The position numbers and the translations under genes were made by a program. Under the pieces are notes generated by a model. The model ran no database searches and was not told the origin of the DNA. It saw only the letters and a program-made list of their open reading frames with translations. Shown here piece by piece: positions 55,832-64,000 of a DNA stretch of 64,000 nt (its first letter is position 1; every line of letters starts with the position of its first letter). Source of the DNA: Bradyrhizobium ottawaense (GTDB lineage Bacteria; Pseudomonadota; Alphaproteobacteria; Rhizobiales; Xanthobacteraceae); the NCBI RefSeq assembly GCF_900099825.1, contig NZ_LT629693.1, positions 6,707,001 to 6,771,000 on the forward strand. Direction: 5' to 3'.

Positions 55832-56146
55832 TCAAACGATCTTGGTATCCTCGATAGGTTCAGCCACAAGTCTGAGGCCGAATGAAGCGATCACTTTTCT
55901 GACGGTGTCGAATTCGGGCTTCGTTGTGCCGCTCAGCGACTTGTAGAGACTTTCCCGGGAAAGACCTGTTTCTTTTGCGACCTGCGTCATGCCTTTTGCA
56001 CGAGCGATCGTGTCAAGGGTATCGCAAATGGACTTCGGGTCGTCTGTCGCCAGCGCCTCCGAAAGGTAATAGGCCATCGCTTCAGGGCTTTTGAGATAGT
56101 CCGCGGCATCGAATTTTGATGTCTTGACCTTCGTCTTGCGTTTCAT
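55832..56146 (-). CDS. Orphan addiction-module antitoxin (HigA-like)
   Basis: A 104-residue DNA-binding protein of the putative addiction module antidote family: FDAADYLKSPEAMAYYLSEA, then the helix-turn-helix GMTQVAKETGLSRESLYKSL and the conserved KPEFDTVRKVIASFGLRL. Normally a RelE/HigB-type toxin precedes it; none is found here, so it has lost its partner or acts alone. An earlier GTG at 56173 is an alternative start. The palindrome at 56185-56212 is its probable operator. Confidence 0.85.
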   Translation of the reverse strand: MKRKTKVKTSKFDAADYLKSPEAMAYYLSEALATDDPKSICDTLDTIARAKGMTQVAKETGLSRESLYKSLSGTTKPEFDTVRKVIASFGLRLVAEPIEDTKIV

Positions 56147-56184
56147 AAGTCGACGGACCGTTTTGTTTCGCACACCCTTCGATT

Positions 56185-56212
56185 GCTATCGTATCCTATA
56201 GGATACAATAGC
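56185..56212. promoter_or_regulatory. Palindromic operator of the orphan antitoxin
   Basis: GTATCCTATAGGATAC is a perfect 16-bp palindrome (56191-56206), extended by GCTAT...ATAGC to 28 bp with one mismatch pair. It lies 39 bases before the antitoxin start and is the likely autoregulatory binding site. Confidence 0.75.
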
Positions 56213-56225
56213 AAGAAAGCAAACA

Positions 56226-56254
56226 AAAAGGCCCCGGAAAACCGGGGCCTTTGA
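56226..56254 (-). terminator. rpsD terminator
   Basis: GGCCCCGG/CCGGGGCC with an AAAA/TTTT loop. On the minus strand the stem is followed by TTTTTG, 25 bases after the rpsD stop. Confidence 0.9.
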
Positions 56255-56276
56255 TGTCTCGTAACCGCTGTAATGA

Positions 56277-56894
56277 TCAGCGCGAATAGAATTCGACGAT
56301 CAGATGCGGCTCCATCTGCACGGCGAACGGCACGTCCGACAATGCGGGGATGCGGGTGAACTTCGCCGTCATCTTGGAGTGATCGGCTTCGATGAAGTCG
56401 GGCACGTCGCGCTCGCCGAGCTGGCTTGCTTCCAGCACGTGGGTGAGCTGCTTCGACGATTCCTTGACCTCGACGAGGTCGCCGGGCTTCAGCTTGTAGC
56501 TGGAGATGTTGACGCGGCGGCCGTTCACCTTGACGTGGCCGTGGTTGATGAACTGGCGCGCGGCGAACATGGTGGCGACGAACTTGGCGCGATAGACCAC
56601 GGTGTCGAGACGGCGCTCGAGCAGGCCGATCAGGTTTTCGCCGGTGTCGCCCTTCATGCGGCCGGCTTCGACGTAGATGCCGTGGAACTGACGCTCGGAA
56701 ATATTGGCGTAGTAGCCCTTGAGCTTCTGCTTGGCGCGGAGCTGCACGCCGAAGTCGGAGAGCTTGCCCTTGCGGCGCTGGCCGTGCTGGCCGGGGCCGT
56801 ATTCACGGCGGTTGACGGGGCTCTTCGGGCGGCCCCAGATGTTCTGGCCCATACGGCGATCGATCTTGTATTTCGCCTCACTGCGCTTAGTCAT
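56277..56894 (-). CDS. rpsD: Ribosomal protein S4
   Basis: A 205-residue S4. The family start ([20 protein letters not shown]) is followed by the assembly domain with [20 protein letters not shown] and the S4 RNA-binding domain ([20 protein letters not shown]). It nucleates 30S assembly by binding 16S rRNA. It is a single-gene unit here, with its own terminator. Confidence 0.98.
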   Translation of the reverse strand: MTKRSEAKYKIDRRMGQNIWGRPKSPVNRREYGPGQHGQRRKGKLSDFGVQLRAKQKLKGYYANISERQFHGIYVEAGRMKGDTGENLIGLLERRLDTVVYRAKFVATMFAARQFINHGHVKVNGRRVNISSYKLKPGDLVEVKESSKQLTHVLEASQLGERDVPDFIEADHSKMTAKFTRIPALSDVPFAVQMEPHLIVEFYSR

Positions 56895-57163
56895 CGCGTC
56901 CTCTGATAGGTTTGAGTTTTGAGGAAACGCGCCCTCCTGTGCACCGGGATTCCCGGGGCCGACAGGTCCGCCTCGAAAGCTCGGGGAGGACCACGGGTCG
57001 CGAAACGCAACGCGGGCCGAAAACGGCCCGCGAGCAGGCGGTTTCTAGGGATATTCGACCCCGCTGTCAAATCCTCTCCCGGCCCGCTATGACTGGTTGG
57101 CGCGGGCATCTCCAAGGCTTTTTTCCAGGGCATTTTTAGGCACAAAGGGACGGGTTTGGGAGC

Positions 57164-57940
57164 ATGCAGCCTGCAGTGGTCGTTACCGGTGCTTCCTCCG
57201 GACTTGGTGTTGAATTCGCCCGGCTGGCGGTTGCCGAAGGGGCCAAAACGGTCCTGATTGCCCGCAATATCGGTGATTTGCAGCGATTGGCGGCCGAAAT
57301 CGACCCTTCCGGGCAGTTCACGGTGGTGCTCAGGATCGACCTGGCCGCACCGGATGCCAGCGAGACCATCGCGCATGAGCTCAAGGTGCGCGATCTTTAT
57401 TGCCACACTCTCATCAACAATGCCGGTTTCGGGCTGTTTGGCGATGCCGTGGAACTCGACCGCGGGCACCAGCTCGGGATTATCGCCGTCAATATCCGCG
57501 CGGCCACCGACCTCATGCTGCGATTCCTTCCCGACATGGTCGAGCGCCAGGCCGGCCGCATCCTCAACGTGGCATCGGTGGCCGGTTTTGCGCCGGGCCC
57601 CCGGATGGCCGTGTATTTTGCCAGCAAGGCCTATCTGGTTTCGCTCTCGCAAGCGCTCATGCGCGAGGTCAGGAGTAGCGGCGTCACGGTGACCTGCCTG
57701 TGCCCCGGGCCGCTGCGCACGCCGTTCCTGACCCGTGCAGACGCGCAGCAGGTGCGGCTGTTCAAGCTGTTGCGAAAGCTTCCCGTCGACGAGGTCGCGC
57801 ACGAGGGTTGGGAGGCCATGAAGGCGGGCCGCACGCTTTGCATCCCCGGTATCGGCACCAAGGCGGCCATCGCCGTAACCCGGTTTGTGCCCCGTGGATT
57901 GCTGCTTGCCATGGTCACGCGGCTGCAGCGAGGCCGGTAG
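57164..57940 (+). CDS. Short-chain dehydrogenase/reductase
   Basis: A 258-residue classical SDR. The nucleotide motif is TGASSGLG, then NNAGFGLFGD; the catalytic Ser is in LNVASVAGF and the Y-x3-K pair in MAVYFASKAYLVSL. The basic residue after the second strand (IARN) favours NADPH. It acts on an unknown alcohol or ketone. Runs convergent with a second SDR gene. Confidence 0.9.
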   Translation: MQPAVVVTGASSGLGVEFARLAVAEGAKTVLIARNIGDLQRLAAEIDPSGQFTVVLRIDLAAPDASETIAHELKVRDLYCHTLINNAGFGLFGDAVELDRGHQLGIIAVNIRAATDLMLRFLPDMVERQAGRILNVASVAGFAPGPRMAVYFASKAYLVSLSQALMREVRSSGVTVTCLCPGPLRTPFLTRADAQQVRLFKLLRKLPVDEVAHEGWEAMKAGRTLCIPGIGTKAAIAVTRFVPRGLLLAMVTRLQRGR

Positions 57941-57945
57941 ATTTC

Positions 57946-57973
57946 CGGTACCCACTTCGCTTGAAAACGCTAC
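57946..57973. repeat. Short dispersed repeat
   Basis: The sequence ccggtacccacttcgcttga continues with aaacgct; it matches the repeat ends at 2378-2397 and (inverted) 52185-52203. It fills the gap between two convergent SDR genes. Confidence 0.6.
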
Positions 57974-57975
57974 GC

Positions 57976-58797
57976 TTAGGTCTCACCCGGCGGGATGATC
58001 GGGCCGCGCGAGCGCCAGCCCTCGCGGTTCAGGAGATCGACGAGGCCGGGGAAGAAGCGGTTGAGGCGCCACAGCACGTGCGCCAACAAAGTCACCAGCA
58101 CCAATCCCCGGTCGCGCTTGATGGCATCGACGGTGGCCTCGGCGACCCGCTCCGGCGTGGTGTAGAGCGAAGCCGGGATTTTGGGCAGCTTGGAATAGAT
58201 TCTGGACGGGCCGTCCGGTTCGACCATCGGCGTCTTCACCAGGCCCGGACAGATCACGCTGACGCCGAAATTCTTGCGGTGATAGTCGTTGCGGATCGCG
58301 AGCGTAAAGCCCACCAGGCCGTATTTGCTGGCCTGATAGGTTGCGAGCTGTCGAACCGGCACCAGCCCGAAGATGCTCGACATGTTGACGATATGGGCTT
58401 CCTCGGCGCCCGCGAGTTTGTTGATCAGGTGAGTCGTGATCTGGATCGGCGCCAGAAGATTGATCGCCATCAACCGGCGCCAGTCGCTATCCGCCACATT
58501 GCGTTGCTGCCCGTACAGGGCGATGCCGGCACAATTGACCAGGATATGCAGCGGACCGGTCGAAAACAGACCGTCCAGCATCTTGGTGATTTCCTCGGGC
58601 TGCAAGAGATCGCAAACGACGCCGGTCACCTTGACGCCGTGTTGCTTGATCTCCTGCTCGGCCTGCGCGAGCTTAATCGCATCGATATCGCTGATGACGA
58701 GGTCGACACCCTCGCGCGCCAGCGCCACGGCAATCGCCCGGCCGATGCCGGAAGCTGCGCCTGTGACGAATGCTGTACGCCCGCGTAGAATCTTCAT
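57976..58797 (-). CDS. Short-chain dehydrogenase/reductase
   Basis: A 273-residue SDR with TGAASGIG, NCAGIALYG, the serine in VNMSSIFGL and Y-x3-K in TYQASKYGLVG. Asp in ISDID after the second strand favours NAD+. The extended C-terminus (LLAHVLWRLNRFFPGLVDLL) may be a membrane-associated amphipathic helix, as in some SDRs acting on lipids. The start at 58797 matches the family; 58845 is longer. Confidence 0.9.
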   Translation of the reverse strand: MKILRGRTAFVTGAASGIGRAIAVALAREGVDLVISDIDAIKLAQAEQEIKQHGVKVTGVVCDLLQPEEITKMLDGLFSTGPLHILVNCAGIALYGQQRNVADSDWRRLMAINLLAPIQITTHLINKLAGAEEAHIVNMSSIFGLVPVRQLATYQASKYGLVGFTLAIRNDYHRKNFGVSVICPGLVKTPMVEPDGPSRIYSKLPKIPASLYTTPERVAEATVDAIKRDRGLVLVTLLAHVLWRLNRFFPGLVDLLNREGWRSRGPIIPPGET

Positions 58798-58866
58798 TGG
58801 CCTGCTGTCCGCCCGTCGATGCCGTCGCCAATATCCGGCGACCATCCATCGGGGCGTTTGGGTGAA

Positions 58867-59670
58867 CTATCGGGAAATCCTGCCAACCTGTCGCGAGGCG
58901 ATCCGCTCGTGCGATGCCGGCTCCTGTCCTTCGGGAGCCAGTGCGAGCAGTTCGTCCGCAACCTGGTTATTCAAGATTTGCTCAAGACGTGAAAGCGCGA
59001 TGCCGATATCGGCGGCATCGGTGATGCGATGGTCCCAGCGAACCATCACATCGATGAAGCCGTCATCGGTAACCCTATCATAGCTGAAAATATAGGGACC
59101 GGGACCGAGCGCCTCGACTTCTCCGCCGCCAAAAGCGGCGACCGAAGTGATGAGGAGCGTGCCGAAAAAATTGCCGCGTTGCCGGCCGATATTGAGGCCG
59201 ATCGTCCAAGCGAGGCGCCGCAATGGCAGCGGCAGCCGGGTCACGCTCAGGGTCTTGCGGAAAAACGGCGTCGATTCGATCGGCTCTGACTTGGCTTTTC
59301 GGAGCGAGGCATCGGCCTCCATCAGCGGAACGAGATCCGGCGCCTTGATGGGGAACAGCATCACGCCATCCGGCGACGCAGTTGGCGCCACCACGATATT
59401 CGCGACCGTTTGCGGCAACTCGTAAAAGCGTGCGTAAGGCCATTTCAGGAACACCGTGCGCAGGCGCGGCTCTTCGCGGGCCAACGCCGCAAAGCCCTTG
59501 GCGAAAATCACGGCCCAGGCCGGCCGTTGGCTCAGCGCGCTTCGGGCCGAGGCCAGCCGCGCGATGTTGAGCGTCCGGCGTACCGCGACGAAAGGGACGC
59601 CCCTGGAGGCGTGCATGAGATCGATGACGACGCGGCGCGGCGTTGTGATTTTTCGAACCGTTCCGCGCAT
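58867..59670 (-). CDS. CAT-fold (2-oxo acid dehydrogenase E2-like) acyltransferase protein
   Basis: A 267-residue protein. The C-terminal part SYDRVTDDGFIDVMVRWDHR then ITDAADIGIALSRLEQIL resembles the catalytic end of dihydrolipoamide and chloramphenicol acyltransferases, whose H-x3-D-G motif here reads HRITDA. The final glycine is missing, so catalysis is uncertain. There is no lipoyl domain. Such stand-alone proteins often act on lipids or cell-surface groups. It lies 69 bases before the SDR on the same strand. Confidence 0.65.
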   Translation of the reverse strand: MRGTVRKITTPRRVVIDLMHASRGVPFVAVRRTLNIARLASARSALSQRPAWAVIFAKGFAALAREEPRLRTVFLKWPYARFYELPQTVANIVVAPTASPDGVMLFPIKAPDLVPLMEADASLRKAKSEPIESTPFFRKTLSVTRLPLPLRRLAWTIGLNIGRQRGNFFGTLLITSVAAFGGGEVEALGPGPYIFSYDRVTDDGFIDVMVRWDHRITDAADIGIALSRLEQILNNQVADELLALAPEGQEPASHERIASRQVGRISR

Positions 59671-59776
59671 CGCTCCGCTCTAGTTCCCGCCATAGGCCAA
59701 TCAGAAGGCCGGCGGGCCCAGCCCGCCGACCTCTGATCTAGCACGAACCAACCGGTTTGACGCCAGATGGTTCACT

Positions 59777-60157
59777 TCAGGGGGCGGGCTTGGCCAACGG
59801 CTCGCCGGCCTTGACGATGTAAACCCCAAGCACTTTGAAGGGCTTGTCGCCGGCCTTGGCGTCGTGAACCGCGCCTTCCGGGATCTGGTAGGATTCGCCG
59901 GCCTTGATCTTCATTGGCGGCTTGCCGTCGATGGCGAGTTCGAGCTCGCCTTCGAGCACATAGCCGGTTTCCATGCCGGGATGGGTATGGCGGCCGGCGG
60001 CGCCGCCTGCGGGGACTTCGGCGATCGCGGTGACGGTGTTGTAGCCGGCGGGGAAGTCGAGCTTTTGCAGCGGCGTCCGCTTGATGCCGGGTTGCTGGGC
60101 GATGGCGACGCCGGCGATTGCTGCGATGGATAGTCCGAGCAGAATTTTCTTGATCAT
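59777..60157 (-). CDS. Secreted cupin protein
   Basis: A 126-residue cupin with a signal peptide (MIKKILLGLSIAAIAGVAIA). Metal ligands are in GRHTHPGMETGYVLEGELEL, the first cupin motif, and the second motif is PEGAVHDAKAGDKPF. It is likely a small periplasmic metal-binding protein; no substrate can be assigned. Confidence 0.85.
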   Translation of the reverse strand: MIKKILLGLSIAAIAGVAIAQQPGIKRTPLQKLDFPAGYNTVTAIAEVPAGGAAGRHTHPGMETGYVLEGELELAIDGKPPMKIKAGESYQIPEGAVHDAKAGDKPFKVLGVYIVKAGEPLAKPAP

Positions 60158-60263
60158 GTGTTTTCTCCCTGTGGAGAAACTCTAGCAGCGTCGACGCCGG
60201 GCGGAAAGCGCGCGGGCAGGGGCGCTTCGCCGGTTCTCATAATTTTTCTGGGCGCGATTTTTT

Positions 60264-61043
60264 CTACCGCTTGATGCCCTCGAAACTTGCCGCGATGCCG
60301 CGCTGGAACAGCGACGAGTCAAAGCCCAGCGCCAGCGCGACATAGCCGCGCTCGATCATCCGGTTGGCTTGTTCGGCGGTGCGGGCGACGCCGCCGATCG
60401 GCACGCCGCTTTTGAGGATACCGGCTTCGGCGCGCGCCATCAGCGCCTGTACTTCGGGATCGTCGGGCAGGCCGCGCTTGTTGATGGAGGTGGCGAGATC
60501 GCCGGGGCCGATCACCGCGAGGTCGATGCCGGGCGTGGCCATGATCTCGTCGATGTGGTTGACGGCCTCGACATGCTCGATGGTGATCATGCAGATCATG
60601 TCGTCGTCCGCGGTCGCCATATAGTCGGCCATCGACACGCCCCAGCGGAACGGCGCGTGAAACGGTCCCCACAGCCGGTCGCCCTTCGGCGGATAGCGCA
60701 CGCTGCGCACGGCCTTTTCGGCATCCGCGCGGCTGCAGATCATCGGAAAATTGATCCCGAGCGCGCCGATGTCCATCGGTGCCTTGGCGAGCCAGGGTTC
60801 GTTGGCGGCGATTCGCACCATCGGCACGCATGGCGTGCCAGCGGTAGCCGTGATCATGCCATGCGCCGAACCGAGATCGATCGGGCCGTGCTCGAGGTCG
60901 ACGATGATCCAGTCGATCCCGGACCGCGCCATGATCTGCACGGTCTGGATCGAAGGGATGGTCGCGATCGCGCCGAAGGTCGGGCGACCCTCCCGCCACA
61001 GTTGTTTGAGACGGTTGAGCGGCGCGGGCTGTGCGGAGGTCAA
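60264..61043 (-). CDS. HpcH/HpaI-type aldolase
   Basis: A 259-residue class II aldolase. It contains FGAIATIPSIQTVQIMARSG, the metal site VDLEHGPIDLGSAHGM, KGDRLWGPFHAPFRWG and DLAVIGPGDLATSINKRGLP. Members cleave 2-keto-3-deoxy acids such as 4-hydroxy-2-oxoheptanedioate into pyruvate and an aldehyde. The start appears to be TTG at 61043 (M-T-S-A-Q), with GGGAG eight bases before it; the frame continues far upstream but overlaps the divergent beta-lactamase. Confidence 0.88.
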   Translation of the reverse strand: MTSAQPAPLNRLKQLWREGRPTFGAIATIPSIQTVQIMARSGIDWIIVDLEHGPIDLGSAHGMITATAGTPCVPMVRIAANEPWLAKAPMDIGALGINFPMICSRADAEKAVRSVRYPPKGDRLWGPFHAPFRWGVSMADYMATADDDMICMITIEHVEAVNHIDEIMATPGIDLAVIGPGDLATSINKRGLPDDPEVQALMARAEAGILKSGVPIGGVARTAEQANRMIERGYVALALGFDSSLFQRGIAASFEGIKR

Positions 61044-61205
61044 GGCGGAAACTCCCTGATCGTATGGTAGGTGAACGATATGATAGGGACAAATGCGCGG
61101 CGTTTCGAGCGGGATGTTTTCGAGCGCGTGCAGTTGAAGCGCCATCATTCTGTCGCAAGAAACCAGCACCGCATGCGCGGGTCTGGCTTCAAGGATATCT
61201 CTGTG

Positions 61206-62060
61206 ATGATCGATCGACGTCATTTTCTGGTCGCGGCCTCGGGCCTGGTGCTTTCGCCTGTCCTGGCAGAGGACGCCCCGCCGGCGCTGGCGGCGTATGA
61301 ACGCGACACCGGCGGGCGGATCGGCGTCTATGCCGAAAATCTTTCCACCGGTGCGAAGATCGCCTGGCGCGCCGAACAGCGTTTCGTCATGTGCAGCACC
61401 TTCAAGGCTTCGCTGGCCGCCTTGATGCTGGCGCGGGTCGACCGCGGCGAGGATCGTCTGGAGGACATGGTCGCCTACGGTCCAAAGGACATCCTCGATT
61501 ATGCGCCGGTCGCGAAACAGAATCTGGCCCACGGGGCCATGTCGGTGTCGGACATGTGCAAGGCCGTCGTCGAACTCAGCGACAACACCTGCGCCAACCT
61601 GTTGCTGGCGCGGGCCGGCGGCCCCGCGGCGCTGACCGCGTTCTGGCGTTCGACCGGAGATACCATCTCGCGCCTCGACCACAACGAACCCGAACTCAAT
61701 CGCTCGCCGCCGGGCAATCCCCATGACACCACCACGCCATCAGCGATGGCGGGAAACCTGCGCCGCTTCCTGCTCGGCCCGGTGCTGACGCCTCCTTCGC
61801 GCGAACATCTCACCGAGTGGATGGTGGGCTGCAAGACCGGCAACAACCGGCTGCGCGGCGGCCTGCCTGGGGATTGGAAGGTCGGCGACAAGACCGGCAA
61901 CAACGGCAAGGACGCGTCCGGTGACATCGCGATCGCGTGGCCGAAATCAGGCGGCCCGGTGCTGGTCTGCGCCTACACCCAGGGCGGTTCGCCGACCGCG
62001 CCGCAATTCGAAGCCGTGTTCAAGGAGATCGGCGCGATGGTGGGCCGGCAGTTGGTCTAG
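61206..62060 (+). CDS. Class A beta-lactamase
   Basis: A 284-residue protein with a twin-arginine signal (DRRHFLVAASGLVLSP). The active-site serine is in FVMCSTFKASL (S-x-x-K), SDN is in VELSDNTCANLL, the deacylation glutamate in DHNEPELN, and KTG in VGDKTGNN. All class A motifs are present, so activity is likely. A cysteine precedes the active serine, as in carbapenemases, but its partner at 238 is absent. Export by Tat means it folds in the cytosol. Next to murI in convergent orientation. Confidence 0.9.
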   Translation: MIDRRHFLVAASGLVLSPVLAEDAPPALAAYERDTGGRIGVYAENLSTGAKIAWRAEQRFVMCSTFKASLAALMLARVDRGEDRLEDMVAYGPKDILDYAPVAKQNLAHGAMSVSDMCKAVVELSDNTCANLLLARAGGPAALTAFWRSTGDTISRLDHNEPELNRSPPGNPHDTTTPSAMAGNLRRFLLGPVLTPPSREHLTEWMVGCKTGNNRLRGGLPGDWKVGDKTGNNGKDASGDIAIAWPKSGGPVLVCAYTQGGSPTAPQFEAVFKEIGAMVGRQLV

Positions 62061-62070
62061 CGGCGGAGGC

Positions 62071-62868
62071 TCACGCAGGGACACGGCCGCCGAAGAATGG
62101 CATCAGCGCCTGGCTCAGCGTGTGCGGCCGCTTCGACGTGAAGATCATTTCGGCGCCGGCCTGATCCGTTGGGCCGTTGGCCGGGCCGAGCAGATCGGAC
62201 ACGCGGCGGGCAATGGCGGGGGCGGGATCGATCCAGTCGACCGGCCATGGCGCGAGTTGTACCAGCCGGTCCAGCAGCAGCGGATAGTGCGTGCAGGCGA
62301 GCACGACGGTGTCGGTGCGGTGGGCATCGCTGGCGTCCTTGCCGACAAAGCAGGGCGCGAGTTCGGCGGCGATATCCTCGTCGCTCACGTCGTTGCCGCT
62401 GAGCGCGGACTCGGCGAGCGAGGCGAGTTCGGCCGAGCCCACCAGCGTCACCTCGCAGCCCTGCGCGAAATCCGCGATCAGCCGCTTGGTGTATTCGCGT
62501 TTGACCGTGCCCTTGGTGCCGAGCACCGACACGCGCTTGGTCTTCGAGCTGGCGCAGGCCGGCTTGATCGCGGGTACGGTGCCGACGAACGGCACCTGAT
62601 AGGCATGGCGCAGATGCGACATGACCAGCGTGGACGCGGTGTTGCAGGCGATCACCACCAGATCGGGCGCATGGCTTGCGATCAGTTCGCCGATCAGCGG
62701 CACCACGCGCGCGATGATCTGATCCTCGCCATGATGGCCGTAGGGAAAGAACGCGTCGTCGGCGACATAGACATAATGGGCATCGGGCCGGGCGCGGACG
62801 ATCTCACGCAACACCGTGAGGCCGCCGAGGCCGGAATCGAACACGAGGATCGTTGGGGGATAGGACAC
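62071..62868 (-). CDS. murI: Glutamate racemase
   Basis: A 265-residue racemase making D-glutamate for peptidoglycan. ILVFDSGLGGLTVLREI is the N-terminal motif. The two catalytic cysteines are in VIACNTAST and VLACTHYPLL. The C-terminus (SQALMPFFGGRVPA) is complete. It runs convergent with the beta-lactamase, ten bases apart. Confidence 0.95.
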   Translation of the reverse strand: MSYPPTILVFDSGLGGLTVLREIVRARPDAHYVYVADDAFFPYGHHGEDQIIARVVPLIGELIASHAPDLVVIACNTASTLVMSHLRHAYQVPFVGTVPAIKPACASSKTKRVSVLGTKGTVKREYTKRLIADFAQGCEVTLVGSAELASLAESALSGNDVSDEDIAAELAPCFVGKDASDAHRTDTVVLACTHYPLLLDRLVQLAPWPVDWIDPAPAIARRVSDLLGPANGPTDQAGAEMIFTSKRPHTLSQALMPFFGGRVPA

Positions 62869-63078
62869 GCCGCTCTTTTAGCCGATCCACGGTTACCATT
62901 CAGTTGTTTTTGCAGGCCATGGGGCCCGCGCGATGAATGGCCCGCGGGTCGCACACGCAGTTTTGAACGATTCAAATCGCCTTGGAAGGAATGGAAAGCT
63001 ATCAGGGCAAGTCATTGCAGATACGGACAAAACCGCAAACGTTCTGCTGCACGCGAGAGGCCGGGAGACTGAACTGAA

Positions 63079-63630
63079 ATGCTGCGCAATACGTCATCGA
63101 GCTGGGGCCGCCTGTCACGCTGGTTCCACTGGGGCCTCGGCCTGGTCATTATTGGCATGCTCGCCTTTGGCTGGTGGATGAACCACATTCCGGCCCGGGC
63201 GGACCGGTTCTTCTACCGCTCCATCCATGCCGATATCGGCTATCTCGTGCTGTTTCTGATGGTGCTCCGCCTGATCTGGCGCGGCCTCAATCCGACGCCG
63301 GCATTGCCTTCGGACACGCCGCGGTGGCAGCGGTTCGCGGCAAGCATCAGCCATTGGTCGCTCTATGCCGTCACCATGGTGGTAGCCATGCTGGGCTGGG
63401 CGCATTCCGGCGCGCGCACCCCGGATTATTCCAGCTTCTTCGGACTGTTCCGCGTTCCGCAGATTACCTCGCCCGACAAGGCCGCCGCCGCGGCCTGGGA
63501 GGATCGTCACATCCTGTTTGCCTATGTGCTGCTGGCGCTGATCGTGATCCATGTCGGCGCGGCGCTCTGGCATCACTTCGTCAAGGGCGATCGCGTGACA
63601 TCGCGCATGGTCGACGGGGCGCCGGGTTGA
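63079..63630 (+). CDS. Cytochrome b561-type membrane protein
   Basis: A 183-residue four-helix cytochrome b. Haem-ligand histidines are in RLSRWFHWGLGLVI, RSIHADIGYLVLFL, SISHWSLYAVTMVV and LIVIHVGAALWHHF. Such proteins pass electrons across the inner membrane from quinol; some act as superoxide oxidases (CybB). The start at 63079 follows GAACTGAA with no strong ribosome site. Confidence 0.9.
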   Translation: MLRNTSSSWGRLSRWFHWGLGLVIIGMLAFGWWMNHIPARADRFFYRSIHADIGYLVLFLMVLRLIWRGLNPTPALPSDTPRWQRFAASISHWSLYAVTMVVAMLGWAHSGARTPDYSSFFGLFRVPQITSPDKAAAAAWEDRHILFAYVLLALIVIHVGAALWHHFVKGDRVTSRMVDGAPG

Positions 63631-63755
63631 GCCCAAGATCTGGACGAAGATTTAGAACCTCTCCAATCAAAAGCGGCTTTTTGTCTCTTCACGGCGTGGC
63701 TGTCGGCAGCGTATGCCATCTCGCCTGATCTTCAGCCATCATTGAAAGAACCGAC

Positions 63756-64000
63756 ATGTCCCTTTCGCGAACGCTTTCGAAGGCCGTCATTTTCGCCGCC
63801 GTCGCCGCGCTGCTCCCGATCGCCGCCACCGCTGCCGCGAACGCGCAGGCCGCGACCGAAATCCAGCTCAGCTACAAGGACAAGAAGTTCGAGCCGGCGG
63901 AAATCAGCGCGCCCGCCAACACGCCGATCGTCATCAAGCTGAAGAACCTGGATTCCAAGCCGATGGAATTCGAAAGCAAAGCCCTGAAGATCGAGAAGGT
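63756..64000 (+). CDS. Cupredoxin-domain periplasmic protein, 5' part
   Basis: The ATG at 63756 begins a signal peptide (LSKAVIFAAVAALLPIAATA, cleavage after NAQA). The mature part EIQLSYKDKKFEPAEISAPA then NTPIVIKLKNLDSKPMEFES is the start of a cupredoxin_1 domain. The gene runs off the right edge. In related genomes such genes, from memory, precede an FTR1-type iron permease, so a role in iron uptake is possible but cannot be shown here. Confidence 0.85.
   Translation, partial: MSLSRTLSKAVIFAAVAALLPIAATAAANAQAATEIQLSYKDKKFEPAEISAPANTPIVIKLKNLDSKPMEFESKALKIEK

Noticed and set aside
61044-61724. Upstream extension of the aldolase frame to 486 codons
   Set aside because: The extension lies antisense to the beta-lactamase N-terminus, and the aldolase family begins at the TTG at 61043 with a ribosome site.

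Overview
This window reads as a chromosomal segment of a Bradyrhizobium-like alphaproteobacterium (Nitrobacteraceae). The evidence is high-GC coding sequence, a GAAC-N7-GAAC SOS box in front of recA, a purC-purS-purQ...purL block with a small PurL, BolA and a CGFS glutaredoxin, a zeta-type ATPase inhibitor, and many dispersed palindromic intergenic repeats of the kind common in Bradyrhizobium. No rRNA, tRNA or CRISPR array was seen.

Layout. 1-5.4 kb: the 3' part of a PQQ dehydrogenase, a PilZ protein, an HdeA-like periplasmic protein, a hotdog thioesterase and several small envelope or unknown genes. 5.4-10 kb: an accessory strip with no large intact gene. It holds at least nine very small genes, two gene relics (P63C-like and DUF5343-like), a recurring stop-codon-plus-hairpin terminator module, and seven clusters of short repeats that look like decayed IS21-type transposon ends. 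10-19 kb: recA with its SOS box, the glycine-cleavage operon gcvT-gcvH-gcvP behind a tandem glycine riboswitch, and alaS. 19-28 kb: a cyclic-nucleotide-gated K+ channel, a BisC-type molybdoenzyme, icd, a membrane-anchored hydrolase, and a TrmJ-type methyltransferase fused to a DUF559 domain. 28-36 kb: a TetR gene divergent from a cluster of osmC, an acyl-CoA-dehydrogenase-like flavoprotein, a rhodanese, a nitrate/cyanate-type ABC importer and cyanase, headed by a near-perfect sigma-54 promoter. 36-43 kb: purine synthesis (purC, S, Q, L) with a TctC-type binding protein translationally coupled to purQ. 43-54 kb: bolA and grxD separated by LtrA, small genes and the ergothioneine genes egtD and egtB; then a macro-domain gene that appears to start with CTG, a serine hydrolase, a ThDP enzyme and threonine aldolase. 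55-56.2 kb: hicAB and an orphan antitoxin beside rpsD. 57-64 kb: two SDRs, an acyltransferase-fold protein, a cupin, an HpcH/HpaI aldolase, a class A beta-lactamase, murI, cytochrome b561 and the start of a cupredoxin gene.

How the genes work together. The best candidate for an undescribed system is the sigma-54 cluster at 29.0-35.7 kb. An importer of the nitrate/cyanate family, cyanase, a sulfurtransferase, an OsmC peroxidase-like protein and a flavoprotein suggest uptake and breakdown of a cyanate-yielding or sulfur/nitrogen compound under nitrogen- or sulfur-limitation control. The substrate is inference. The 5.4-10 kb strip is the second candidate, because it preserves a modular set of tiny genes among transposon and phage-like debris.
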